64,000 nt of DNA from Saprospiraceae bacterium (lineage in GTDB: Bacteria > Bacteroidota > Bacteroidia > Chitinophagales > Saprospiraceae): positions 1,116,001 to 1,180,000 of the forward strand of contig JADJJL010000001.1 in the NCBI GenBank assembly GCA_016710265.1, read 5' to 3'. The notes below the pieces were generated by a model. That model was given only the letters and a program-made list of their open reading frames with translations. It was not told the origin of the DNA and made no database searches. Numbering within the stretch: position 1 is the first letter of the stretch; the number at the start of each line of letters is the position of its first letter. Of the stretch, positions 1-8,614 are shown one piece after another. The translations under genes and the position numbers were made by a program.

Positions 1-616
1 GGATTTGGTTTATTCGGAGCTGTTGATTTACTGGATTCGGAAAAATCTCAAAATCTGAAACTGAATTTTCATTTTCTGTACCACTGGTCAAATTTAAATA
101 GAAATATGACTTTTTATTCAACAATACATTGTCACCAGTATTATTGCCATCGCTGTTGGCAGCAAGACTCACAAAATAAAACTTGACACTGTCACCTTGC
201 ATGGTATCAGGTGCCTTCCATTTAAAGTCCCAGGATGTTTCTCCATTGTTGAGTATTCTTGCAGACGACTGACGAATGTACTGTCTTCCAAAGATCCTCC
301 CGACAGCGACATTGGTCCCAACTCCCTGGATCAAAGTGCCAGTACGGTTATGGTCAAGATCAAGACTTGTCAATTCAAAACCTGCTCTTCTCGCATTGCT
401 TCTATGGATGAGTTTTACATCATAGGTTTGACCAGCCAAAATCGTATCTGGAATTCCTTCTATTTGGACATTCCCAACAAAACTTCCACCACCGTGGCAT
501 TTCATGCAGGTCGTTTCACCAGGTGCCCCGGTGACCTCTAATTCCGGATTGTTGGGTACATTCACCGACGAAACATAAATTACGCAGACCACCAAAAAGA
601 AAAAATACTTGCCCAT
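1..616 (-). CDS. Secreted choice-of-anchor V-like protein with CxxCH motif and T9SS sorting domain (3' end cut off)
   Basis: An open frame runs on the minus strand from ATG at 616 to the left window edge without a stop, giving at least 205 residues. It begins with a hydrophobic signal peptide (about residues 1-17). A CMKCH motif (CxxCH, a possible heme c site) follows at about residues 37-41, after a GAPGE segment typical of Bacteroidota choice-of-anchor V (reelin-like) proteins. The middle is beta-rich. The last visible residues include FEIFPNPV, the start of a type IX secretion type A sorting domain, so the missing part is probably only some 60-70 residues. The protein should be exported and attached to or released from the cell surface. 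Whether heme is bound is not shown; in this family the cysteine pair may have another role. Its start is divergent from the gene at 851. Confidence 0.8.
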   Translation of the reverse strand, partial: MGKYFFFLVVCVIYVSSVNVPNNPELEVTGAPGETTCMKCHGGGSFVGNVQIEGIPDTILAGQTYDVKLIHRSNARRAGFELTSLDLDHNRTGTLIQGVGTNVAVGRIFGRQYIRQSSARILNNGETSWDFKWKAPDTMQGDSVKFYFVSLAANSDGNNTGDNVLLNKKSYFYLNLTSGTENENSVSDFEIFPNPVNQQLRINQI

Positions 617-850
617 GTTCAAATTTAATTATTTTATTACTTTAAAACTGCAATTATAATACTCTGGTTTTAACCAAATGCAAAATTATATTATTAAAAT
701 ATTACATTATGATTAGCCAGAGAAACATACATAAAGCAAGTAAACCAAGCGATCATTCGAATTGTTGTTAATCCTGTCTGAATTAATTGCGGCAAAGCTG
801 GAATTAAATAAGGGCATTATACGTTTATACAATGCTTCAATAGCTAAATT

Positions 851-3800
851 ATGCATAAAACTGAAAGTTACTACGATCAACTGATCCAAAAGATTGACTC
901 TTTCACCCGGAAGTATTATCTCAATCAGTTTTTGAGAGGTCTGATCTGGTTTACTGGAATGCTCACAGCGGTTTTTATAGCGTTTAATTTGTTGGAGTCC
1001 TGGTTTTATTTTAGCAAAGGAGTGCGCAAAGTTTTGTTTTACTCCTTCCTTGGAATTGGATTTGGTACTTTTTATTACTGGATGATCCGTCCACTAATGC
1101 ATTATTTTCGTTTGGGTAAGCTCATCAGCCACGAAGAAGCATCTAAAATCATTGGTACGCACTTTAAGGATGTCCAGGATAAACTTCTTAACTTACTACA
1201 ACTAAAATCTCAGTCCGTTCAGTTTTCTGACCGCAGTCTAATCGAGGCCAGCATTCATCAGAAAGCCATGGAACTTCACCCAGTGCCTTTTGTAAAAGCG
1301 ATTGATTTAAACAAGAACCGAAAATATTTGCGCTATGCCATCTTACCCTTGTTTTTCTTGATCAGTATTTTATTGTTAGCACCAAGTTTGATCAAAGATT
1401 CCTCTAAACGATTGATCAAAAATGATCTTGACTTTGCCAAAGAGGCACCATTCCAATTTGTCATTCAGAATGAAAATTTGGAAGTTTTACAAAATGAAAA
1501 TTTTGACTTAAGAATTAAAGTAGAAGGAAAATATCTACCTTCGGAAACATACATCGAAATCGATCATTTTAAATACCGCCTTCGAAAAGAAACACAGGAT
1601 ACTTACATTTACACCTTTAGTAATGTACAGAAAAAAACTGATTTCATTTTATATTCCGGAGACGTCATGTCTGATGCACACCAGTTGGACGTCATTCTAA
1701 AACCACAGATCACAGAATTTGATACCAGACTGGAATATCCTTCTTACACTGGAAGAAGTTCAGAAACGCTTAAAAACACCGGTGGACTGGTAGTTCCTGC
1801 AGGAACCAAAATAAGTTGGGATTTTAAAGCTGAAAATACAGATGAATTATCGATCCGTTTTTCAAATTCAAATCTTGCAGTTCCAATTTCGCGTCGAGGA
1901 CCTTATGAATTTTTTTATCAGATGAAAGTCCTCAAGGATCAAACTTATACTTTGTTTCTGAACAATAAAAGATTACCGGCACCCGATTCTGTGCAATATC
2001 AAATAAGCGTAATCCCGGATCAACATCCATTGATACAAGTAGAATCCTTTGAAGACAGTTCCAATTCTAATTTGGTGTACTATGCTGGAGAACTCTCTGA
2101 TGACTACGGTCTGAGAAATCTCAGCTTTAACTATCAGAAAATTTCTAAAAACGGAAAATTGGAAACTGTAAAAAGCATTCCAATAAAAATTGAAGGTAGC
2201 AAAGCTGCGACTTTTCGACATATTTTGGATGTAGAAGAAATGTTATTGGTTCCTGGAGAAAAATTGAGTTATTACTTTGAAGTTTGGGACAACGATGGAG
2301 TGAATGGCAGCAAATCTTCAAGATCAGCTGTAATGGAATTTAACATGGCCAGCAAAGAAGAACTCGCTCAAAACGAAAATAAAAACAACGAAGAAATTAA
2401 AGATAATCTGGAAGACGCACTAAAAGAAGCCCGCAAACTCCAGGAAAAATTAAAAGAATACAAGGATAAACTTCGTCAGAAAAAGGATCTGGAGTGGCAA
2501 AACAAGAAAGACCTGGACAAAATGGTCGAACAACAACAAGACATTCAGAAAAAATGGGATGAGGCCAAAAAGAAATTTGACGAAAACCTCAAAAAACAAC
2601 AACAGTTTAGTGAGCCCGACGAAGAACTGAAGGCAAAACAAGAGAATCTTCAAAAACTTTTTGAGCAAAACGCTCAACAGGAAATGCAACAATTGATGAA
2701 CCAAATTCAGCAATTGATGCAAGAGTTGAATAAAGACCAGGCCATACAAATGACGGAACAGTTTGAGGATAAAGGTCAGAATATGGAAAAGCAAATGGAA
2801 AGATTGCTAGAGCTTTTCAAACAACTTGAACTTGAGAAACAGATAAAAGATCAGATTAATGAACTGCGAGATTTGGCTAATAAACAAGAGGAGTTAAAGG
2901 AAAAAACGGAGAATAAATCGGAGCAAAACGAAGATCTCAAAAAGCAACAAGAAGACATCCAGAAAAAATTTGATGAACTGAAGAAAAAGCAAGAAGAAAT
3001 TCAGGAGAAGAACAAAGAGTTAGAAAGACCTAAAACCATTGAAGATCAAAAGGAAAATGCCAAAGAAGCAGAGAAGAATTTAAAGGACGCAAAAGAAAAG
3101 ATCAGTAACAAAGACAATCCCGGTGCTGGTAAAGAGCAGAAAAAAGCGGCAGATAAGATGAATGAAATGGCTGACCAAATGGAACAGCAAATGCAAGACA
3201 GCGAGGAGGAAGAGCAAGAAGAAGATATCAAAGCACTTCGCCAATTGTTGGAGAATTTAGTGGTATTGTCATATGATCAGGAAAATCTCATTAAAGATTT
3301 TGAAAAAACTCCGGCACAAACTCCTGCCTACGTTGGACTCGTGAGAGAACAGTTTAGATTGAAAGACAATTTCAGATTGGTACAGGATTCACTCGAAGCC
3401 TTGGCCAAGCGAGTGGTCGAAATTGAAAGCTATGTGACCGATAAGGTGACCGAGATCAATGACAATTTTGGCAAGACGCTCGGATTTTTAGAAAACCGAT
3501 ATAGCCAACAAGCCTCGGCGCATCAGGGAAAGATCATGAAGAATGTCAATGATCTTGCTGTGATGCTTTCTGAGACCATGAATGACAAGCAACAACAAAA
3601 CAATTCGACCTGCGATAAACCAGGTTCTAAGTCTTGTAAAAAGCCGGGCAAATCTAAGAGCCCAAAAGGTAAAAAAGGAAAGGTGCCGATGGATAAAATC
3701 ACCCAAGGTCAGCAGAAAGTAGGGGAAGGACTTAAGAAGATGCAGGATCAAATGAAAAAAGGAGAAGGCAAACAAATGAGTCAGGAATTTGCTCAAATGG

Positions 3801-4207
3801 CAGCAGACCAAGCCAAACTGCGCAAGCAATTACAAGATCTGGAAAAGGAGAAAAAAGAACAGGGTCAAGGTATGTCTAAAGAGTTGCAGGAAGCTATTGA
3901 GCAAATGAATAAGAATGAACGTGACCTGGTCAATAAACGTCTTAACAACGAAACCCTTAAGCGTCAACAAGAAATCACAACCAGACTTTTAGAAGCTGAG
4001 AGGGCTGAGAGAGAGAGAGAATATAAAGAAGAACGAAAATCAGAAACTGGTACGAAAATTGAAAGGAAGTTACCTGCCGGTCTGGAAGAATATATAAAAC
4101 AGCGCCAGGCAGAAACAGAATGGTTCCAATACATATCACCGGATCTGAGACCATATTACAAAAAAATGGTCGAGGAATATTTCAACAAATCCAGAAAACA
4201 GGGATGA
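851..4207 (+). CDS. DUF4175-type membrane protein with long coiled coil
   Basis: This 1118-residue protein has two N-terminal membrane segments (about residues 28-47 and 61-80) and a third near 162-180. A beta-rich, presumably periplasmic part follows to about residue 500. The next stretch to about 1050 is very charged and rich in Lys, Glu and Gln, with heptad-like coiled coil. It ends with a short conserved-looking region (GLEEYIKQRQAE, then ISPDLRPYYK). The layout and length fit the DUF4175 family that is common in Bacteroidota. The function of that family is not known to me. The gene overlaps the next one by ATGA, so the two are probably translated together. The charged repeats produce several spurious antisense frames, which were ignored. 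Confidence 0.75.
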   Translation: MHKTESYYDQLIQKIDSFTRKYYLNQFLRGLIWFTGMLTAVFIAFNLLESWFYFSKGVRKVLFYSFLGIGFGTFYYWMIRPLMHYFRLGKLISHEEASKIIGTHFKDVQDKLLNLLQLKSQSVQFSDRSLIEASIHQKAMELHPVPFVKAIDLNKNRKYLRYAILPLFFLISILLLAPSLIKDSSKRLIKNDLDFAKEAPFQFVIQNENLEVLQNENFDLRIKVEGKYLPSETYIEIDHFKYRLRKETQDTYIYTFSNVQKKTDFILYSGDVMSDAHQLDVILKPQITEFDTRLEYPSYTGRSSETLKNTGGLVVPAGTKISWDFKAENTDELSIRFSNSNLAVPISRRGPYEFFYQMKVLKDQTYTLFLNNKRLPAPDSVQYQISVIPDQHPLIQVESFEDSSNSNLVYYAGELSDDYGLRNLSFNYQKISKNGKLETVKSIPIKIEGSKAATFRHILDVEEMLLVPGEKLSYYFEVWDNDGVNGSKSSRSAVMEFNMASKEELAQNENKNNEEIKDNLEDALKEARKLQEKLKEYKDKLRQKKDLEWQNKKDLDKMVEQQQDIQKKWDEAKKKFDENLKKQQQFSEPDEELKAKQENLQKLFEQNAQQEMQQLMNQIQQLMQELNKDQAIQMTEQFEDKGQNMEKQMERLLELFKQLELEKQIKDQINELRDLANKQEELKEKTENKSEQNEDLKKQQEDIQKKFDELKKKQEEIQEKNKELERPKTIEDQKENAKEAEKNLKDAKEKISNKDNPGAGKEQKKAADKMNEMADQMEQQMQDSEEEEQEEDIKALRQLLENLVVLSYDQENLIKDFEKTPAQTPAYVGLVREQFRLKDNFRLVQDSLEALAKRVVEIESYVTDKVTEINDNFGKTLGFLENRYSQQASAHQGKIMKNVNDLAVMLSETMNDKQQQNNSTCDKPGSKSCKKPGKSKSPKGKKGKVPMDKITQGQQKVGEGLKKMQDQMKKGEGKQMSQEFAQMAADQAKLRKQLQDLEKEKKEQGQGMSKELQEAIEQMNKNERDLVNKRLNNETLKRQQEITTRLLEAERAEREREYKEERKSETGTKIERKLPAGLEEYIKQRQAETEWFQYISPDLRPYYKKMVEEYFNKSRKQG

Positions 4208-4590
4208 TTAGGATTTCATCAGTACCGCACAATATCGTAAAGATTGAGCAATATCTCAATCAGGTGTTTGCTGATTACCAGATAAGTCCTGCCCATTACC
4301 ACAATGTATTAATCGCACTGACCGAAGCTGTCAACAATGCTATCACCCACGGCAACCGCCAGGATGAGAATAAATTTGTGCAGATAAATTCGCAACACAG
4401 TAGACGTTGTATCACTTTCCGAATATCCGACGAAGGCAGTGGCTTTGATCCTGCCAGCATTCCTGATCCCACCTTACCGGAAAACCTGGAAAGATGCGGC
4501 GGAAGAGGCGTTTTCTTAATGCAAAAACTGTGTAAAAAAGTTATTTTTTCTGACAACGGCAGAACGGTCCAAATTGAGTTTGAAGTGTAG
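4204..4590 (+). CDS. RsbW-like ATP-binding protein (anti-sigma factor/histidine-kinase-like ATPase)
   Basis: This 128-residue HATPase_c_2 domain protein starts at the ATG that overlaps the preceding stop (ATGA at 4204-4207). A longer in-frame start at 4120 would lie deep inside the upstream gene and is less likely. The N box is LTEAVNNAITHGN, the G1 box is DEGSGFDP and the G2 region is GGRGVFLM, all features of the GHKL ATPase fold seen in RsbW/SpoIIAB-type kinases. Proteins of this type bind ATP and either phosphorylate an anti-sigma antagonist or work in partner switching. No partner anti-anti-sigma (STAS) gene is visible next to it, so the partner is unknown. Confidence 0.8.
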   Translation: MIRISSVPHNIVKIEQYLNQVFADYQISPAHYHNVLIALTEAVNNAITHGNRQDENKFVQINSQHSRRCITFRISDEGSGFDPASIPDPTLPENLERCGGRGVFLMQKLCKKVIFSDNGRTVQIEFEV

Positions 4591-4603
4591 GGATTTATTA
4601 CAT

Positions 4604-5012
4604 TCAGTTTAGTGCCCCTTGTGTTTACTTTGTGTACCTAGTGGTTAATATATTTTGCAACGTAGGGTTTCACAAGTATCACAAAGTTTAATCTATTTTT
4701 TTTCCTCCTTAGTGCTTTTTGGGATTACTTTGTTTACCTAGTGGTTAATGTATTTTACCGCAAAGCCCACCAAGGGTTTCACAAGGATCACAAAGTTTAA
4801 TCTATTTTTTTTCTTCCTTAGTGCTTTTTGGGATTACTTTGTTTACCTAGTGGTTAATGTATTTTACCGCAAAGCCCACCAAGGGTTTCACAAGGATCAC
4901 AAAGTTTAATCTATTTTTTACCTCCTTTGTGCCCTTTGTATTTACTTTGTGTACCTAGTGGTTAATGTATTTTATCGCAAAGCCCACCAAGGGTTTCACA
5001 AGGATCACAAAG
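4604..5012 (+). repeat. Four tandem copies of an about 108-bp intergenic repeat
   Basis: Equivalent points of the unit recur at 4611, 4711, 4820 and 4928, so the spacings are 100, 109 and 108 bp. Copies 2 and 3 are almost identical; copies 1 and 4 differ more at the edges. Each unit contains a left arm (ACTTTGTGTACCTAGTGG) and a right arm (near CACAAGGATCACAAAGT) that are imperfect reverse complements, so each copy could form a long hairpin. No open frame is conserved through it. It fills the space between two convergent genes. Confidence 0.9.
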
Positions 5013-5064
5013 AATAATCTTTTGATTTCATAGTGTTCATTGTGGTTAGTCTATACTTATGGAG

Positions 5065-5670
5065 TTACTTTCCATATTTCTCATTCAGCGCTTGGATCAT
5101 CTGTGTAGTGATGTCCAATGCTGAATCAGCATAGAAAATATTTCCCTCTCTTTGAACAGAAAAAACAAATTTATAACGGCCGTCAGTATTCATTTCTTTA
5201 AGGTAGGCACTGATTTTGTTGTGGAGTTTTTCGTTGAATTCAGCAGTTTCTTCTGCCAATTGTCCTGCTAGATTTTCGCGGCGGGACAATAAGTCCTGCT
5301 CCATTTTAGCCAATTTTTGTTGACCCATTTCCAGTTCATTTCGGGTTAGGTTAGGAGCGTTTTCCTGAAGTTTTTGGAATTCTCTTTGCAAGGCATTCTC
5401 TTTCGCTTTTACTTCACCCATCATCCCCTCTTGTTTTTTCTTAAATTCCTCTTCACTCTTTTTGAAGAAATCCAAATTGGCCAATAAACTGTCCGATAAA
5501 AAATAAGCTATAGGATATGAAGAACCATTGTCAATGGTATTGTTTTGCGCGGTAGAAGAATTATCGCCGCCCACCGGTTTGCTCGCGTTTTTTAGATTAG
5601 CGTTTTGATAAAACAAAAAAAGAATGGCTGCCAATGCGATACCATGTAAAATCCAATTTATATTTTTCAT
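5065..5670 (-). CDS. OmpH/Skp-family periplasmic chaperone-like protein
   Basis: This 201-residue protein has an N-terminal hydrophobic segment (about residues 5-22) that is a signal peptide or membrane anchor. A low-complexity linker follows, then a long alpha-helical coiled coil (about 65-160) and a C-terminal motif with YKFVFSVQREGNIFYADSALDIT, typical of OmpH/Skp proteins. Family members are periplasmic chaperones that hold unfolded outer-membrane proteins. It lies 24 bp downstream of asnS on the same strand and may be cotranscribed with it. Some Bacteroidota carry several OmpH-type paralogues, so calling this the main Skp is not justified. Confidence 0.8.
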   Translation of the reverse strand: MKNINWILHGIALAAILFLFYQNANLKNASKPVGGDNSSTAQNNTIDNGSSYPIAYFLSDSLLANLDFFKKSEEEFKKKQEGMMGEVKAKENALQREFQKLQENAPNLTRNELEMGQQKLAKMEQDLLSRRENLAGQLAEETAEFNEKLHNKISAYLKEMNTDGRYKFVFSVQREGNIFYADSALDITTQMIQALNEKYGK

Positions 5671-5694
5671 TGTTTTGTCTTTTATTTTGTGATT

Positions 5695-7128
5695 TTAATA
5701 TTCAGCGTTGCCCGGAAATCTCGGGAAAGGAATCACGTCTCTGATATTGTTCATCCCGGTCACAAACAAAACCAAACGCTCGAATCCAAGACCAAATCCA
5801 GCGTGTGGACAAGATCCGTATTTTCTGGTATCCAGATACCAGCCCATTTCCTCCAAAGGAATGTGCATCTCTGACATTCTTTTTTCCAATAATGAAAGTC
5901 TTTCTTCCCTTTGAGAGCCGCCTACGATCTCACCAATTCCCGGAAATAAAATATCCATAGCCGCTACAGTTTTGCCATCATCATTTTGGCGCATATAGAA
6001 TGCTTTAATGTCCTTTGGATAATCACTGAGGATCACCGGTTTTTTAAAATGTTTTTCTACTAGAAACCTTTCATGTTCGGACTGTAGATCCGCTCCCCAT
6101 TTGTCAATTGGATATTGGAATTTCCCCTTTTTATTGGGATTAGAATTGCGCAAGATCTCAATGGCTTCTGTATAGCTAATGCGTTCAAAATTATTTTCAA
6201 TGCAAAATTTTAAACGATCGATGAGACTCATTTCACTTCGCTCATTTTGCGGTTTGGTTTTTTCCTCATCCACTTCGCGGTCGTTTAGGAATTTGAGATC
6301 ATCTGGACAATGGTCCAGCACTTTTTGGATCACAAATTTTAACAAAGCTTCAGCCAAATCCATATTGGACTTAAGATCCGCAAACGCAACTTCGGGTTCG
6401 ATCATCCAAAATTCTGCCAAATGGCGAGGAGTGTTGGAATTTTCTGCCCTAAAAGTCGGTCCAAAAGTATACACTTTGGAAAGCGCCAAAGCCGCCAATT
6501 CTGCTTCCAACTGCCCTGAAACCGTTAAATGGGTAGATTTCCCAAAAAAGTCTTTTCCATAGTCTATTTGGGCATCTTCGGTTCTCGGCGGATTTTCTAA
6601 ATTTAGACTGGTTACCCGAAACATTTCGCCTGCACCTTCCGCATCCGATCCCGTAATAATGGGTGAGTGTATATAGAAAAATCCATTTTGATGAAAGAAT
6701 TCATGAATGGCAAAAGCGATTTGATGCCTGATTCGAAAAATGGCTCCGAAGGTATTGGTTCGAAAACGCAAATGCGCAATAGATCTTAAAAATTCTAGTG
6801 AGTGCTTTTTGGGTTGTAAGGGATATTCACCGGGATCGCAATCACCCAGGATTTCCAATTGCTCGCAATGAACCTCCTGTGCCTGACCCGAACCTAAAGA
6901 TTCTACCAAGTTTCCTTTAACGGAGATAGCCGCCCCAACCGTAACCCTCTTCAATAGGTTTTCGTCGAATTTTTCAAAATCCACCACCAGTTGAAGATTG
7001 TGAAGAGAGGAACCATCATTGAGTGCTATAAAGCGATTGCTCCGGAAGGTTCTGACCCAGCCCATTAAGGTAATTTGTTGGCCGGAAGGCACCATCTTCA
7101 ACACATCAGAAATTGGAATTCTCTGCAT
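5695..7128 (-). CDS. asnS: Asparaginyl-tRNA synthetase
   Basis: This 477-residue class II aminoacyl-tRNA synthetase attaches asparagine to tRNA-Asn. The N-terminal OB-fold anticodon-binding domain covers about residues 1-120 (GWVRTFRSN, DGSSLHNLQLV). The catalytic domain has motif 2 (FGPTFRAENSNT) and motif 3 (GFGLGFERLV). A start at 7197 is open but unlikely: a TACCTTTG promoter element lies at 7150-7157, downstream of that codon, and the family normally begins close to the OB fold. ATG at 7128 is therefore chosen. The cognate tRNA-Asn gene lies elsewhere in this window (36225-36298). Confidence 0.97.
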   Translation of the reverse strand: MQRIPISDVLKMVPSGQQITLMGWVRTFRSNRFIALNDGSSLHNLQLVVDFEKFDENLLKRVTVGAAISVKGNLVESLGSGQAQEVHCEQLEILGDCDPGEYPLQPKKHSLEFLRSIAHLRFRTNTFGAIFRIRHQIAFAIHEFFHQNGFFYIHSPIITGSDAEGAGEMFRVTSLNLENPPRTEDAQIDYGKDFFGKSTHLTVSGQLEAELAALALSKVYTFGPTFRAENSNTPRHLAEFWMIEPEVAFADLKSNMDLAEALLKFVIQKVLDHCPDDLKFLNDREVDEEKTKPQNERSEMSLIDRLKFCIENNFERISYTEAIEILRNSNPNKKGKFQYPIDKWGADLQSEHERFLVEKHFKKPVILSDYPKDIKAFYMRQNDDGKTVAAMDILFPGIGEIVGGSQREERLSLLEKRMSEMHIPLEEMGWYLDTRKYGSCPHAGFGLGFERLVLFVTGMNNIRDVIPFPRFPGNAEY

Positions 7129-7149
7129 AATAACCGCTTTATTGCGCCG

Positions 7150-7157
7150 CAAAGGTA
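7150..7157 (-). promoter_or_regulatory. Bacteroidota -7 element upstream of asnS
   Basis: TACCTTTG on the minus strand matches the Bacteroidota -7 consensus TAnnTTTG. It predicts a transcript that starts about 15-20 nt before the ATG at 7128. No clear TTTG was found 19-20 bp upstream, so the call rests on the -7 match alone. Confidence 0.55.
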
Positions 7158-7258
7158 AAGGTTTTCCTGATTGTACATAACCAGACCCATAAAACAAGGT
7201 TTAAGTCATAAGAGCTAATAATAAAACAGAATATAGGAATGAAATAAGCATGATCATT

Positions 7259-8413
7259 TTATGGACCCTGTTTTACAAAACGTGCTTGAATTGGAGGAGA
7301 GACATGATTCAACCTAAACAAATATAATCCTGGTTTTAGATCTTGCAAAGATAAGCTTTGATACGAATTAGTGAGATTACCATTTAAAACAATTTGCCCA
7401 TTGGAGTTGATGATCGAATAGCTAGTTGGGAATGAAACTTTAGGATCTAAAGCAATATGAATATAATCTAAGCTTGGATTGGGTAGAATCTTAATTACAT
7501 TAGACATTTCCGCGTCTTCAGAGTTATTGACCGGATTCCATCCATTGATCAAAGCCACCAATACCCAAAAAGCCTTTGACACACGAATCCCTCCTGCAGA
7601 AATCGATCCTAAATGCCCACCTTCAGTTTCGGTGGTGTATTGCGGACAAATAGCTGGAAGGTCTAATCCATCGTCCGGATTATTTTCAGTCAAATACTCG
7701 ATTCCATCTCGATTGTCATAACATTCTGTTCCATCAGGAGTATGGCTGAGAATGTCAGCCACATCAAATAGGATTTTTTGATGGGCAATGGCATATTCTC
7801 TCATTTGTTGATTGAAGTCCCGAGACTCAGGAGTTCCAATTCCTCTCGCAAGAGAAGTGGTCCACCAAATTACTTTTTTATTGGGGTATTTTTGTTCAAA
7901 AGCGTCAAGGGTGGTAGCATGATTTTTGCTGATGTTAGTCCCAAAAAAACCTGTCTGAGGATCTGTTATTTTAGAACCCGGAGTCACAGCCAGATAACTG
8001 AATTGACATCCTAACACATCGAAGGAATCCAATCTGGGTTCAATGGTCCGAATGAAACAATCAACATCCTCTGAGCAACCTGAAGGCCAGGTTTCATAAA
8101 TCCATTTGCTGCGGTCCCAAACCCCATTCCAATGGACTTCCTGAGGATCCACCGCGTATTTTGGCTCACGGTGTTCATATCTTTTGCAATAGGAACGCGC
8201 ACTGCTCCAATCAGAAGCCAAACAATCGAGCGATTGGGAAATGTTTGCCCCCACAGACCTATCCATAAAATACAAGCGTGTGTTTTCCGCAAGAGCTTTA
8301 TAATGAGCGGGAATACGGTCAAAGTCCTGAACAGAATGGTGGTTAACTATAATTTGGCACATGCTAACTTCGGCCATCAAAGACACTAGGACAAACAAAC
8401 TATTTTTCATCAT
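7259..8413 (-). CDS. Secreted SGNH-hydrolase-like protein with T9SS sorting domain
   Basis: This 384-residue protein has a signal peptide (about 1-19), then a segment with YFMDRSVGANI that resembles the block I region of Bacteroidota SGNH/GDSL-like secreted proteins. A conserved-looking stretch TEGGHLGSISAGGIRVSKAF follows near residues 268-287, the place of the block V His in that family. The last 80 residues (IKILPNPS ... GLYLFRL) form a type IX secretion type A sorting domain, so export through the outer membrane is likely. The substrate cannot be told from the sequence. The classical Ser of the GDSL motif could be the Ser in RSVG, but this is inference. The CDS could start one codon later (MM). 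Confidence 0.65.
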   Translation of the reverse strand: MMKNSLFVLVSLMAEVSMCQIIVNHHSVQDFDRIPAHYKALAENTRLYFMDRSVGANISQSLDCLASDWSSARSYCKRYEHREPKYAVDPQEVHWNGVWDRSKWIYETWPSGCSEDVDCFIRTIEPRLDSFDVLGCQFSYLAVTPGSKITDPQTGFFGTNISKNHATTLDAFEQKYPNKKVIWWTTSLARGIGTPESRDFNQQMREYAIAHQKILFDVADILSHTPDGTECYDNRDGIEYLTENNPDDGLDLPAICPQYTTETEGGHLGSISAGGIRVSKAFWVLVALINGWNPVNNSEDAEMSNVIKILPNPSLDYIHIALDPKVSFPTSYSIINSNGQIVLNGNLTNSYQSLSLQDLKPGLYLFRLNHVSPPIQARFVKQGP

Positions 8414-8614
8414 TTCTCATTTTAAAATCATTCAATGATTATCCATTAGATCATCATTGCAACAAAAATAATAAAAAAAAAGCAAAGCCAAAAGTCTTTG
8501 TCTTTCCTCTAAAAAATTCGAAAAGAAGTTCGGGCTTTTAAAGTTGGTCAAATTTTTTTTCTTAATTGGACCATCTAAAAGTTACTAACATATAATCACA
8601 GATTTCTCAATTCT

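Noticed and set aside
2450..2794. Leu/Phe-rich frame antisense to the DUF4175 gene
   Set aside because: It is the mirror image of Lys/Glu/Gln-rich coiled-coil codons, not a membrane protein gene.
4604..5012. 108-bp repeats as CRISPR or coding repeat
   Set aside because: Units are adjacent without unique spacers, and no reading frame runs through them.
6179..6562. Open frame of 127 codons opposite asnS
   Set aside because: It lies fully antisense within a confident gene and has no recognisable protein features.
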